Below, piece by piece: positions 19,430-28,045 of a stretch of 64,000 nucleotides of DNA. Origin of the DNA: Methylocella silvestris. Lineage in GTDB: Bacteria; Pseudomonadota; Alphaproteobacteria; Rhizobiales; Beijerinckiaceae. Made by a program: the position numbers and the translations under genes. Position 1 is the stretch's first letter. The number at the start of each line of letters is the position of its first letter. The stretch lies in assembly GCF_002891535.1 (NCBI RefSeq), contig NZ_PDZR01000007.1, forward strand, positions 62,001-126,000. The letters run 5' to 3'. The notes beneath the pieces were generated by a model. The model searched no databases. It was not told where the DNA came from and was given only the letters and a program-made list of their open reading frames with translations.

Positions 19430-21478
19430 CTACGGCCTCTTGTCCGGGCCGCGCGAGCCCGGTTTGCCGGGCCCCCTCTTGCCTGGGCCGCCCTTGCCGC
19501 CGGGACCGCTCCTGCCCGGAGCCCCTTTGCCGGGACCGCCTTTTCCGCGCGGAGGACCGGACGGTTTTGCGCCCGCGCGCGGGCTGCGCTCAGCCGATTT
19601 ACCGCCGCGCGGGCCGCCCGCACGTTCGGCTCCCTTGCGAAAATCTCTCGCCGTTTCGCCGGGCGTCCCGCTCCGCGCCGTCTTGTTACGGGGGGCGGCC
19701 GATTTTTCGTCGCGCCGCTTTGCGGCCCGCGCCTCAAATCGCTTCGGTCCGCGCGCGGAGACGGGGCTTTCGCGCCCTTCGCCTGCGTTCTCCGTCGGCC
19801 CGCCGGACCGCCCGCCTGGGCGATGCGGCGCCCCTCCCGGATGCGAACGATCCTTTGCCGATCGCGGCGCGGGGGGACGCGCGCCTTGGTTGCGCTCGTC
19901 GCGGGGCGAGCGGTCGCGGTCGCGGGGGCGATCGTCGTCGCGCCGTCCCGCCCCAAAAGGTTTTGCGGGAGCGGCTTTGCCGCCATACGGCCGATCGGCG
20001 CGTGGCGCTCTTTTGCCGCCAGGCTCCGCCGCCGCGCCGGCGCTCTCACGCGGCTTGCGGGCCTCTTCGGCTCCGCCGGCGCGTTCGCGCGGACGCGGCG
20101 GCGCTTCCTCGCGCGTTTGATTGCGCGCTCCGCGGCGATCGCGCTCGACGCTTTCTCTGGCGGGACGCGGGCCCGGCGCCCTTGGCTGGGGCGCGGCCTC
20201 TTCGCGAAAGCCAATTTTTGCGGCCACGCGGCGCTCGACGGCCACGGCGCGGCCGCTCCGATCCGCCGTCTCGCTGCGTTCAATTCGCGTGCGTCCGGCG
20301 CCTGGTTCGGAGGCTTCCGCGCGGAGCGAGGAAATATGTTTGCGCGGGCCCGGCGCGGGCTTGTTCTTGCGCGGCTGAGCCGGCTCGAAGGGGGCCGCCT
20401 CGGGGCCGCGCCGACGCGCGAGCAGACCGGCGCGCGCCGGCCGCGCGCCGCCTTCGGCCTTGCGAATGGGGCCGCCATCCCTGCGCGGCCTTTCCTCGTC
20501 GCGAAAGGCTTTTTGATTGCGCAGGGATTTCTGGCGCGGCTGACGCGGCGCCGGCTCCTCGGGGGCCGGCGTCAGCGCGTCTCCGGCCGGCCCGACGAAA
20601 TCCGCGCCGGCCGCGTCGGTGAGCGCGGCGCCGAGCTGATCGCGCAGCACGCGCGTGCGCACTTCCTCCACTTTTCCCTCTTCGAGGTCGGCGAGCTGGA
20701 ACGGACCATAGGAGAGCCGGATCAGCCGGTTCACCTCAAGGCCGAGATGTTCGAGCACGCGCTTGATTTCGCGATTCTTGCCTTCGCGAAGGCTCATGGT
20801 GAGCCAGCAATTGGCGCCTTGGATGCGGTCGAGCGTCGCCTCGATCTGCGCGTAATCGACGCCCTCGACGGTCACGCCCTGGCGCAGCCGGTCGAGCGTC
20901 GGCTGATCGATGGTCCCCTTGGCGCGCACGCGGTATCGCCGCGCCCAGCCGGTCGCGGGCAGTTCGAGCACCCGCGCGAGGCCGCCGTCATTGGTGAGCA
21001 GCAGCAGCCCTTCGGTGTTGATGTCGAGCCGGCCAATGCTGACGAGGCGGGGCGCCTCGGGCGAATGCTCGCGGACATAATCGAAAACGGTCGGGCGGCC
21101 TTCCGGATCGTGTTCTGTGGTGACGAGGCCGCGCGGCTTGTGGAACAGGAACAGGCGGGTGCGGGCGCGTTCGGCAAGCGGCGCTCCGTCGATCAGAATA
21201 ATGTCGTCCGGGCCGACATTGATCGCCGGGGAAGTCAGGATCGCGCCGTTCAGCGCAACCCGGCCCTCGCTGATCAAGGTCTCCGCGTCGCGGCGCGAAC
21301 AGGCGCCCGCGCGGGCGATGACTTTGGCGATCCGCTCCGGCGCGGCGTCCGCGGCTCCCGCGTCGGCGTGCGCCTTCGCGGGCCGCGGTTTGTCGACGAG
21401 AGGAGCCAATCTTGTCCGGGGCCGGCGGGCGCCCTGAGGCGGGCGGTCGTTATTTGAAGCATCGCGCATGCGCCCCAA
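19430..21478 (-). CDS. rluB: Pseudouridine synthase RluB-type with very long basic tail
   Basis: 682 residues. After a short leader comes an S4 RNA-binding domain (RIAKVIARAGACSRRDAETLISEGRVALNG). The synthase domain follows, with GRLDINTEGLLLLTND holding the catalytic aspartate and MSLREGKNREIKRVLEHLGLEVNRLIRLSYGPF at the end. Residues ~290-682 are a low-complexity tail rich in Arg, Gly, Pro, Ala and Lys, ending GPGKRGPGKPGSRGPDKRP, certainly disordered and strongly cationic. RluB-type enzymes isomerise a uridine in 23S rRNA. The start may be the TTG at 21478, seven bases after GGAG, or the ATG at 21469. Confidence 0.92.
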   Translation of the reverse strand: MGRMRDASNNDRPPQGARRPRTRLAPLVDKPRPAKAHADAGAADAAPERIAKVIARAGACSRRDAETLISEGRVALNGAILTSPAINVGPDDIILIDGAPLAERARTRLFLFHKPRGLVTTEHDPEGRPTVFDYVREHSPEAPRLVSIGRLDINTEGLLLLTNDGGLARVLELPATGWARRYRVRAKGTIDQPTLDRLRQGVTVEGVDYAQIEATLDRIQGANCWLTMSLREGKNREIKRVLEHLGLEVNRLIRLSYGPFQLADLEEGKVEEVRTRVLRDQLGAALTDAAGADFVGPAGDALTPAPEEPAPRQPRQKSLRNQKAFRDEERPRRDGGPIRKAEGGARPARAGLLARRRGPEAAPFEPAQPRKNKPAPGPRKHISSLRAEASEPGAGRTRIERSETADRSGRAVAVERRVAAKIGFREEAAPQPRAPGPRPARESVERDRRGARNQTREEAPPRPRERAGGAEEARKPRESAGAAAEPGGKRAPRADRPYGGKAAPAKPFGAGRRDDDRPRDRDRSPRDERNQGARPPAPRSAKDRSHPGGAPHRPGGRSGGPTENAGEGRESPVSARGPKRFEARAAKRRDEKSAAPRNKTARSGTPGETARDFRKGAERAGGPRGGKSAERSPRAGAKPSGPPRGKGGPGKGAPGRSGPGGKGGPGKRGPGKPGSRGPDKRP

Positions 21479-21604
21479 TAGCAGACTCCGTCTTCAAAGG
21501 GGAGCAATAGGAGCATAAAAGCTTTGGCGCGAAGAACTTGAGCTTGCGCCCGCCAAAGAGATATCGTCACGGGGACGGCGGCCAAAAACACGCGGGCAAC
21601 GATC

Positions 21605-22066
21605 ATGAGTCTTTATCTCCTCGCATTCCTGATCGGCGTTGTCGCCGGGCTGCGCTCGTTTTTGCCGCTGGCGGCGACAAGCCTTGCGGCGCATGCCGGG
21701 CTGCTTTCCCTGCAGGGCGGCCCCCTGGCTTTTCTTGGGAATGCCGTGATCGCCTATATTCTGGCAGGTCTTGCCCTTGCCGAACTCGTCGCCGACAAGC
21801 TGCCGCAGATCCCGAGCCGGAAGACGCCGGGGCCGTTCGTCTTCCGGATCGTCTCGGGGGCCGTTTGCGGAGCGGCGATCGGCGCTGAGGGCGGCGCGCT
21901 CATCGGCGGCCTCATCGCCGGCGCGCTCGGCGCGGCTGCCGGCACTTTAGGCGGCGCTGAGGCGAGAGCCCGGCTCGCGCGCGCCTTCGGCAGGGATTTG
22001 CCGGCGGCGCTGCTCGAGGACGCCGTCGCGATCCTGATCGCCGTGCTCGTCGTGAAATCGGCATGA
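21605..22066 (+). CDS. DUF4126 family membrane protein
   Basis: 153 residues, very hydrophobic with about four membrane segments and Gly-rich helices (GAEGGALIGGLIAGALGAAAGTLGGAEARARLARAFGRDLPAALLEDAVAILIAVLVV). The N-terminus MSLYLLAFLIGVVAGLRSFLPLAA and the KLPQIPSRKTPGPFVFRIVSGAVCG block match the DUF4126 family of unknown function. Its stop overlaps the ATG of the flavoprotein gene (ATGA, 22063-22066), so the two are probably made together. Confidence 0.85.
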   Translation: MSLYLLAFLIGVVAGLRSFLPLAATSLAAHAGLLSLQGGPLAFLGNAVIAYILAGLALAELVADKLPQIPSRKTPGPFVFRIVSGAVCGAAIGAEGGALIGGLIAGALGAAAGTLGGAEARARLARAFGRDLPAALLEDAVAILIAVLVVKSA

Positions 22067-23439
22067 GCGCGCGCTTCGACGCCATTATCATCGGCGCGGG
22101 GCAGGCCGGGCCGCCGCTCGCGGAGCGGCTGACGAAAGCTGGAATGAAGGTCGCCGTAATAGAGCGGAGCCGTTTTGGCGGCACCTGCGTCAACACCGGC
22201 TGCATGCCGACCAAAGCCCTCGTCGCCAGCGCCTATGCCGCGCATCTTGCCGGGTGCGGCGCCGATTTCGGCTTTGCCGCCGGCGAGGTCCGCGTCGACA
22301 TGAAGGCTGTCGCCGCCCGTGCCGGCGCGATCTCCGCAAGGGCGAGCGCCGGCGTCGAATCCTGGCTGCGGCGCATGGACAATTGCGTCGTCTACAAGGG
22401 CTCAGCGCGCTTTGAATCGCCGGGCAAAGTCCGGGTTGGCGCGGATTTGCTGGAAGCCGATCGGATCTTCATCAATGTCGGCGCAAGGGCGGCGACGCCG
22501 CAGATGCCGGGGATCGAGCAGATTTCCTATCTGACCAATTCATCCATGGTGCGGCTCGATGTTCTGCCGACCCATCTGGCGATCATCGGCGGCAGCTACA
22601 TCGGCCTCGAATTCGCGCAGATCTATCGCCGCTTCGGGGCGAAGGTGACGGTCGTTGAAATGGCGCCGCGCCTCGTCTCGCGCGAGGATTCCGACGTCTC
22701 CGCCGCCATCAAATCGATGCTCGAAAGCGAGGGCGTCGATATTCGCGTGGACGCCGAGTGCATCCGCTTCGCGCGGCGGGGCGAGGATATTCTGGTCGGC
22801 GTCAACTGCCTTGCAGGAGAGCCGGAAATCGCCTGCTCCCATGTGCTTCTGGCGATCGGACGGCGGCCGAACACGGACGATCTCGGGCTCGACCAGGCAG
22901 GGATTGCGACGGACGCGCGCGGCCATATTGTCGTCGACGATCAATTGCGCGCCAGCGTCCCCGGCGTCTTCGCGCTTGGCGAATGCAACGGCCGCGGCGC
23001 CTTCACCCATACCGCCTATAATGATTTCGAGATTGTCGCGGCGAACCTGCTCGACAATGATCCGCGCCGCGTCAGCGACCGGATCGAGGCCTATGCGCTT
23101 TATGTCGATCCGCCCTTCGCAAAGGTCGGCATGAGCATGGCCGCGGCCAAAGCCTCGGGGCGGCGGGTGCTGGTCGGCGAGCGGCCGATGACGCGGGTCG
23201 GACGCGCCGTCGAGAAAGGCGAAACAACAGGCTTTATGCGCATATTGGTTGACGCCGACAGCCGCGAAATTCTTGGCGCCGCAATTTTTGGAACCGGCGG
23301 CGACGAGGCAATCCACTGCGTTCTGGATCTGATGTACGCAAAGGCGCCCTATACGACGCTGCAGCGCGCCGTGAATATTCACCCGACGGTGTCTGAATTA
23401 TTGCCGACTTTACTTGGCGAGTTGAAGCCGCTGGCCTGA
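22063..23439 (+). CDS. FAD-dependent pyridine nucleotide-disulfide oxidoreductase (mercuric-reductase-like)
   Basis: 458 residues. FAD-binding IIIGAGQAGPPLAERL at the N-terminus, redox-active disulfide GGTCVNTGCMPTKALVASA, NAD(P)-binding IIGGSYIGLEFAQIYRRFG and the second FAD motif GVFALGECN. The C-terminal interface ends AVNIHPTVSELLPTLLGELKPL with the conserved His-Pro. There is no N-terminal HMA domain and no C-terminal vicinal cysteine pair, so it is not a true MerA. This branch is often annotated as FAD-containing oxidoreductase; the substrate is unknown. Coupled to the DUF4126 gene. Confidence 0.92.
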   Translation: MSARFDAIIIGAGQAGPPLAERLTKAGMKVAVIERSRFGGTCVNTGCMPTKALVASAYAAHLAGCGADFGFAAGEVRVDMKAVAARAGAISARASAGVESWLRRMDNCVVYKGSARFESPGKVRVGADLLEADRIFINVGARAATPQMPGIEQISYLTNSSMVRLDVLPTHLAIIGGSYIGLEFAQIYRRFGAKVTVVEMAPRLVSREDSDVSAAIKSMLESEGVDIRVDAECIRFARRGEDILVGVNCLAGEPEIACSHVLLAIGRRPNTDDLGLDQAGIATDARGHIVVDDQLRASVPGVFALGECNGRGAFTHTAYNDFEIVAANLLDNDPRRVSDRIEAYALYVDPPFAKVGMSMAAAKASGRRVLVGERPMTRVGRAVEKGETTGFMRILVDADSREILGAAIFGTGGDEAIHCVLDLMYAKAPYTTLQRAVNIHPTVSELLPTLLGELKPLA

Positions 23440-23464
23440 GCGGCTCGCTTTTGCGCGATAAAAC

Positions 23465-23824
23465 CTATTCGGCGGCGAGCATCGCCATCTGGTCGTGGGG
23501 GAGTGAAGGCGCGACAATGTCGGCGTCGAGGGAGAAATCGTTGTCCGCCCGGCAGGGCCCCGGGCAATTGGGATCGCACGCGGCGTGATCATGCGCGTGC
23601 TCACGCGCCACGCTGGAGGCTGAACCGTGGGCGCTTAAGCGGCGCGCATCGAGCGTGTCATTGATGATCTTGCGAACGGTCCTGAAGCAGCGTCCGCAAT
23701 TGGGGCTGCAGCCGAGGCATTTGTAGATCGCGGTCGGCGTCCGGGGCGATACGGCGCCGACCATCGAGTCGACTGCAGATTTGATCGTCGTGTCGCTCAA
23801 AACGTTACAGGAACACACAATCAT
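23465..23824 (-). CDS. Bacterioferritin-associated ferredoxin (BFD)-like protein with Cys/His tail
   Basis: 119 residues. The BFD-type [2Fe-2S] domain fills the first ~65 residues: CSC at positions 4-6 and CGRC at 43-46 are the expected ligands, with two further cysteines at 36 and 39 (CLGCSPNCGRC). In Pseudomonas, Bfd reduces bacterioferritin iron for release. Here no bacterioferritin gene is adjacent. The C-terminal part (AREHAHDHAACDPNCPGPCRADND) adds a second Cys/His-rich stretch absent from classical Bfd that could bind metal. Convergent with the flavoprotein gene. Confidence 0.85.
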   Translation of the reverse strand: MIVCSCNVLSDTTIKSAVDSMVGAVSPRTPTAIYKCLGCSPNCGRCFRTVRKIINDTLDARRLSAHGSASSVAREHAHDHAACDPNCPGPCRADNDFSLDADIVAPSLPHDQMAMLAAE

Positions 23825-24505
23825 CGGACCACACCAAGGCTGACGCCAGCTAGGCTCAATTGACGGCTAGGCAAATTACGAGCCAGCCCGGTTTCATGCT
23901 CGCCAAACGACGCCAGCGACGCGTGACCAATACCGCAAAAGCCGCTTATTTGCAACGCGTAAGCAAAGATTAGACTCGGTCTATAAAGTGATCGTCGCTG
24001 GCTCTTAGTTTAAAATCGTTCAAAATACTAAGGTTCCGAAGCTACGCTAAATCTTGTGTCGGATGTGTGCGATTCCTTACACGGCTGCGTTGCTTATCGG
24101 TCGGTCAGGAACATGCTCCCGGCCGCGTGAACGTCAGTCCGTTGCGCTCGGCTTTCGCCGGGATCTGCGGGAACAGCTTCGCTTCGCCGCTGGCGCGCCA
24201 GCGGGCGTCAGTTTCCGGGCCGGCAGCGATTTGGAGGCGGCGATCAGCGGCCGCAATTTGCCGGGGTCGCTCACGTTGGCGACGTGTTGTGAATGTTGCC
24301 GGTAGGATTGAAAATTTCTAGCTCGCCCCGAGCGTGCATCAGACTTTTTTTCCCGTAATGGGGTTTACTGTTTTCGCTCTTGACAATATCCTATTGCTTG
24401 AAAGCTAAGAGGCTTTTTTTCTTATATTTGTTAATGACAAGCGTCTTGGCGTCGCGCCCTTGCTGCTGAAATGAGCACCGAGGCTGACTTTGGGATAATG
24501 TAGTC
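23825..24505. other. AT-richer accessory intergenic region
   Basis: About 680 bases without an intact gene. It contains the decayed ppkA 3' fragment (described separately), a CTTAGT...ACTAAG imperfect palindrome near 24006-24035 and several T-runs. A TTGACA at 24380-24385 and a small AAAGC/GCTTT hairpin followed by T-runs near 24400-24420 lie upstream of the methyltransferase gene. None gives a convincing complete promoter. Base composition shifts towards A+T compared with the flanks. Confidence 0.6.
24128..24276 (-). pseudogene. Decayed duplicate of the 3' end of ppkA
   Basis: Roughly 145 bases align with the last part of ppkA at about 25412-25552. The shared blocks include GTCAGTCCG, TGCGCTCGGCTT, ATCTGCGG, AACAGCTTCG, GCCGCTGGCGCGCCAGCGGG and GCAATTTGCCGG. 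The copies differ at scattered positions and by three-base gaps, by eye about 85% alike. It has no start or complete frame. It sits on the far side of the methyltransferase gene from ppkA, in the same orientation as ppkA. Confidence 0.8.
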
Positions 24506-25330
24506 ATGAATACTTATTCTATTCTTAGAGATATTGCCCATAAAGTTGATGTAGTAGCAGATGTTCCGATCATTGGAACGTTATATAATAGAGTTTATGA
24601 CCGTGTATTTGCTGCAGTATCCGGAAATCTACGCCTCTTTCGTGGCGTATATCCTGATTTTGCCAGTGCCGCCGACTCGGCCCCTCACACAAAACCTCTC
24701 GGTTATGACAATGAGGCGTCGGCGCTGCTTCTTGCTGACGACAGACATCATGTCTGGGCGAGCGACTACCCCGTCATGTTCTGGCTTAATAAATTGATCG
24801 GCGATCACAGCATAATCTTCGATTGCGGCGGGAACGTCGGCATCAGCTTTTTCGCATACCAATCCTATCTCTCCTATCCGCCGGACGCGCGCTGGGTCGT
24901 TTACGAAGTGCCGGCGGTGGCAGCGGCCGGGCGAGCCATCGCCGCCTCGTCGGGAGCCAAGCAGCTAAGCTTCGTCACGGACTATAAAGATGTCCCCAAC
25001 GCCGACATATTTTTGGCCGCCGGTGTTCTGCAATATCTCGAGGACCCATTCCGACCGTTTCGCGAGGCGACGCGGCTCCCGCCACATATCATTATCAATA
25101 AAACTCCTATATTCGATCGCCCATCGGCGGTAACCCTGCAGGGGACAGGAGCCGCCTTTTGTCCTTATCATTTGTTCAATAGAACAGAATTTCTTCAACA
25201 ATTTCATGATCTCGGTTATGTTGTTGTAAATGAGTGGGAAAATCCGAACGTAGGATGCCGGATAAGAGGATATTCTTACTATAATATACCTTCATTTTCG
25301 GGGTTCTATTTGAAGCGCTCGTCGAATTGA
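24506..25330 (+). CDS. TIGR04325-type putative methyltransferase, likely acquired
   Basis: 274 residues. The glycine-rich nucleotide motif is IIFDCGGNVGISFFAYQ, followed by RWVVYEVPAVAAAGRAIA and the post-core IFLAAGVLQYLEDPF. The end (GYSYYNIPSFSGFYLKR) fits the TIGR04325 family of uncharacterised methyltransferases, often found with surface-polysaccharide genes. The first ~100 bases and the 3' end are visibly A+T-rich with codons unlike the neighbours, and the ribosome site is weak. It is flanked by ppkA and a decayed ppkA end, suggesting insertion beside the T6SS operon. Substrate unknown. Confidence 0.8.
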   Translation: MNTYSILRDIAHKVDVVADVPIIGTLYNRVYDRVFAAVSGNLRLFRGVYPDFASAADSAPHTKPLGYDNEASALLLADDRHHVWASDYPVMFWLNKLIGDHSIIFDCGGNVGISFFAYQSYLSYPPDARWVVYEVPAVAAAGRAIAASSGAKQLSFVTDYKDVPNADIFLAAGVLQYLEDPFRPFREATRLPPHIIINKTPIFDRPSAVTLQGTGAAFCPYHLFNRTEFLQQFHDLGYVVVNEWENPNVGCRIRGYSYYNIPSFSGFYLKRSSN

Positions 25331-25377
25331 GGAAAATCATCTCAAGTCAGTTTGTGATGGGGCGTTGCCACGCGAAC

Positions 25378-27255
25378 CTACTTCTCGACTTTGAAAGTTC
25401 GCACGGCTGCCGCGAGGGTCAGTCCGCTGCGCTCGGCTTCCGCCAGGATCTGCGGAAACAGCTTCGCCGCTGGCGCGCCAGCGGGCGTCAGTTTCAGGGC
25501 CGGCAGCGGTTTGGCGGCAGCGATCGCGATCACAAGCTGCAATTTGCCGGCGCCTAGCTCTGCGCCGGGCCGCGTCGTGAACGCGGGCGAATTGTCGCGC
25601 GCCGCGTGAAGGATCGACGCCGGACGCGCGAGGCCGTCGTCGCCGACGATGAGAATGCTCGCCTCGCGTCCGTCGGTCCCGGCGACCGAGCCTGAGATTT
25701 GCTGGCCCGCGCGCAGCACGGAGACTGCAATATCGAGTTTGATCGCCGCCGCCGGCGTATTGCGCAATTCGTTCAGGAAGGAGATTGCCGGGCATTGGCC
25801 AGGCGCAATCTGCCTGACGCCAATGTCCGTCTCGCGGCCGGCGGTCTGCCGGAGAGCCTCGTCGAGATTGCGGAAGGGCGCCGGGGATAGCCCAAATCCC
25901 TCGATCGCCGACGCGTTGTCGGCAAGAACGATGGGTTTGGCAAAGAAGCACTCGCCGCCGTCATATTGGCCAAGCGCCTTGGTGAGCGCCGCAAGGGATG
26001 CGCGGCGGGCAGCCTCGGTCGCAGAGTCGGGCGGGGCCGCCGGGACGATGCGGTCGGGCTCGACTGTGGCGAGGTTCAGCGGCGCAAGGCCAGGCCTGAC
26101 CGGGCTGAGGTCCGCGGGCGCGGCGGCGGCCTGTGGGCCCGACGCGCCGGGATTGTCGTCGGCCGGCGGCGACGCCTTTGCCGCGCCGGCCGGCGGCGCG
26201 CTGTCGTTTTGCAGCAGCGGCGCCGGACGCTCGACGGTCTGCGGCGGACGCAACGCCTCATACAGGGTCGGGGTCGCGGCGGCGAGCGCGATCAGGGCGA
26301 GCCCGCTGACGACCGCCGCAACCCGGGCGAAAGTGATTTTCAGCCCTTGTTTCGGGAGCGGGAGCGCGGCTGCAGCGCGGGCCCGCGCACGCTGTGGCAT
26401 AACCGTCCCCGCCTTCCAGGCGGCGACCTCGGCCATCGAGGCCGGCCGATCCTCCGGGTTCGGCTGCAACATATGTTCAATCAACGGCCGCAGCCGTTCG
26501 TCGATGGGGCCGAGTTCAGGCACCCTGCGACGCTTCTCGATGACGTCGACATGGTTGCCGCCCATGTCTATCGGTCCGCTGCGCAACGCCTCGGCGAGCA
26601 CGAGTCCCAGGCTGTAGATGTCGGATTTCGGCGTGATTTCGCCGCCGTAGAGGCCGAGCTGCTCGGGCGAGACGTAATTATATTTTCCGGCGAAGCCCGC
26701 ACCGATCACCGTTCCCTCGTCGTCGAGCCGTGTCGAACGGGCGATGCCGAAATCGATGATCTTGGCGCGGCTCATATCGCCGCCCGGAATGATGATATTG
26801 TCCGGCGAGACGTCGCGATGGACGATGCCGCGTTCATGCGCGGCGTGGAGCCCCGAGGCAATGCGCTGCATCAGCCGGTAGACCGCCTCGAAGGCGAGCG
26901 GGCCGCCACGCAGCATCGCCGAGAGCGACTGCCCGTCGACATATTCCATCGCGAGATAGGGCCGCTCCAGCACCGGATCGACCGTGAATACGTAATAGCG
27001 GACGATGGCCTCGTGATAGAGGTTGTGCAGCGCCGACGCCTCCCGGCGGAACAGCGCGAAGGCCGCCTCGGCCTCGGCGAGATCGGAGCGGATCAGCTTG
27101 ATCGCGACGACGTCGCCGGTCTGGATCGAATGGCCTTTGTAGATTTCGCCCATGCCGCCGGCGGCGATCGGCTCATCGATTTCATAGATGCCGTTGAGCT
27201 GCGTCCCGGCCGGAATGATCGGCCGGGTCGACCCGAAGGTCGCGGCATGATTCAT
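25378..27255 (-). CDS. ppkA: T6SS membrane serine/threonine kinase PpkA-like
   Basis: 625 residues from the ATG at 27255, which overlaps the pppA stop (ATGA). Kinase domain residues ~25-270: Gly loop AAGGMGEIYKG, catalytic Lys53 (VVAIKLI), HRD at 146-148 (HRDVSPDN), DFG at 168-170 and SPEQL. One membrane segment at ~311-329 follows, then a Pro/Ala-rich linker and a ~200-residue C-terminal extracytoplasmic part with one cysteine (DGGECFFAKPI). In other T6SS clusters PpkA phosphorylates regulators such as Fha or TssL to switch the apparatus on. Last gene of the operon. A decayed copy of its 3' end lies at 24128-24276. Confidence 0.92.
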   Translation of the reverse strand: MNHAATFGSTRPIIPAGTQLNGIYEIDEPIAAGGMGEIYKGHSIQTGDVVAIKLIRSDLAEAEAAFALFRREASALHNLYHEAIVRYYVFTVDPVLERPYLAMEYVDGQSLSAMLRGGPLAFEAVYRLMQRIASGLHAAHERGIVHRDVSPDNIIIPGGDMSRAKIIDFGIARSTRLDDEGTVIGAGFAGKYNYVSPEQLGLYGGEITPKSDIYSLGLVLAEALRSGPIDMGGNHVDVIEKRRRVPELGPIDERLRPLIEHMLQPNPEDRPASMAEVAAWKAGTVMPQRARARAAAALPLPKQGLKITFARVAAVVSGLALIALAAATPTLYEALRPPQTVERPAPLLQNDSAPPAGAAKASPPADDNPGASGPQAAAAPADLSPVRPGLAPLNLATVEPDRIVPAAPPDSATEAARRASLAALTKALGQYDGGECFFAKPIVLADNASAIEGFGLSPAPFRNLDEALRQTAGRETDIGVRQIAPGQCPAISFLNELRNTPAAAIKLDIAVSVLRAGQQISGSVAGTDGREASILIVGDDGLARPASILHAARDNSPAFTTRPGAELGAGKLQLVIAIAAAKPLPALKLTPAGAPAAKLFPQILAEAERSGLTLAAAVRTFKVEK

Positions 27256-28040
27256 CGCGGCGTCCAGCGCGCCTTCGGCGCCCCATCCTGGGTGAAGACG
27301 ATGGTCGATCCCATCGGCGCGTAGCGGGCGACGACGACGGTGACATTGTCGGAGGCGCCGCGCTCGAGCGTGAGCGCGACGAGCCTGTCGCAAGCGGTCT
27401 GCGGCGGATTGAGCCGCACCAGATCGAGGATTTCCGCGTCGCTGACATGCGTCGTCAATCCATCGCTGCAGATGATGAAGCGGTCGTCCTTCTGTAGCAC
27501 GCCTTGAGCGATTTCAAGGTCGAGCTCATGATAGACTCCGACGGCGCGCGTGATGACGTTGCGCCGCGGCCAGGTCTGCGCTTCCTCGGCCGTCAGCACG
27601 CCTTCGGCGATCAGTTCGGCGACCTCGGTATGGTCGCGCGAAAGCTGCTGGATCTTTCCCTGACGTACGAGGTAGATGCGGCTGTCGCCGGACCAGACGC
27701 AGGCGTAATAGCCCTCCCAGGCGAGCACGGCGGCGATGGTCGCCCCGATGACGATGCCGCCGCGCTCATCGGCGATTTCGAGCAGCCTGTCATTGGCGCG
27801 CGCCAGCTTGTCGCGGCAGCGCTGCAAGAGGTCGGCGACCGACGCCGGCTCGGCGACAGTGGCAAGCTGTTCGACGACGATCGAGCTTGCGAGCCGCCCC
27901 GCCTCGTGCCCGCCCATGCCGTCCGCAACGGCGAAAACGCCGCGCTCCGGCGCCAGCAAAAAAGCGTCTTCGTTTTCGAGCCGCACCTTGCCGACGTCTG
28001 AGGCGGCGCCGCTTTCGAACTTCGGCGAAATTTCTTTCAT
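27252..28040 (-). CDS. pppA: T6SS-linked PP2C phosphatase PppA-like
   Basis: 262 residues from the ATG at 28040, five bases after the tagF stop; an upstream extension lies in tagF and is not conserved. PP2C metal-binding motifs: ASDVGKVRLENEDAFL, VADGMGGHEAG (residues 38-48), FIICSDGLTTHVSD and GASDNVTVVVARYAP. It should remove phosphate from the threonines set by PpkA, turning the secretion system off. The end overlaps the ppkA start, so kinase and phosphatase are translated together, as is usual for T6SS post-translational control. Confidence 0.94.
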   Translation of the reverse strand: MKEISPKFESGAASDVGKVRLENEDAFLLAPERGVFAVADGMGGHEAGRLASSIVVEQLATVAEPASVADLLQRCRDKLARANDRLLEIADERGGIVIGATIAAVLAWEGYYACVWSGDSRIYLVRQGKIQQLSRDHTEVAELIAEGVLTAEEAQTWPRRNVITRAVGVYHELDLEIAQGVLQKDDRFIICSDGLTTHVSDAEILDLVRLNPPQTACDRLVALTLERGASDNVTVVVARYAPMGSTIVFTQDGAPKARWTPR

Positions 28041-28045
28041 GGCGC

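Noticed and set aside
19823..21457. 544-codon open frame on the plus strand opposite the RluB-type gene
   Set aside because: Shadow; composition follows the complementary codons and there is no ribosome site or domain.
22063..23439. True mercuric reductase / mer operon
   Set aside because: No HMA domain, no C-terminal cysteine pair and no other mer gene nearby.
24054..24321. Short plus-strand coding frames
   Set aside because: They run through the antisense of a decayed ppkA fragment and lack a ribosome site.
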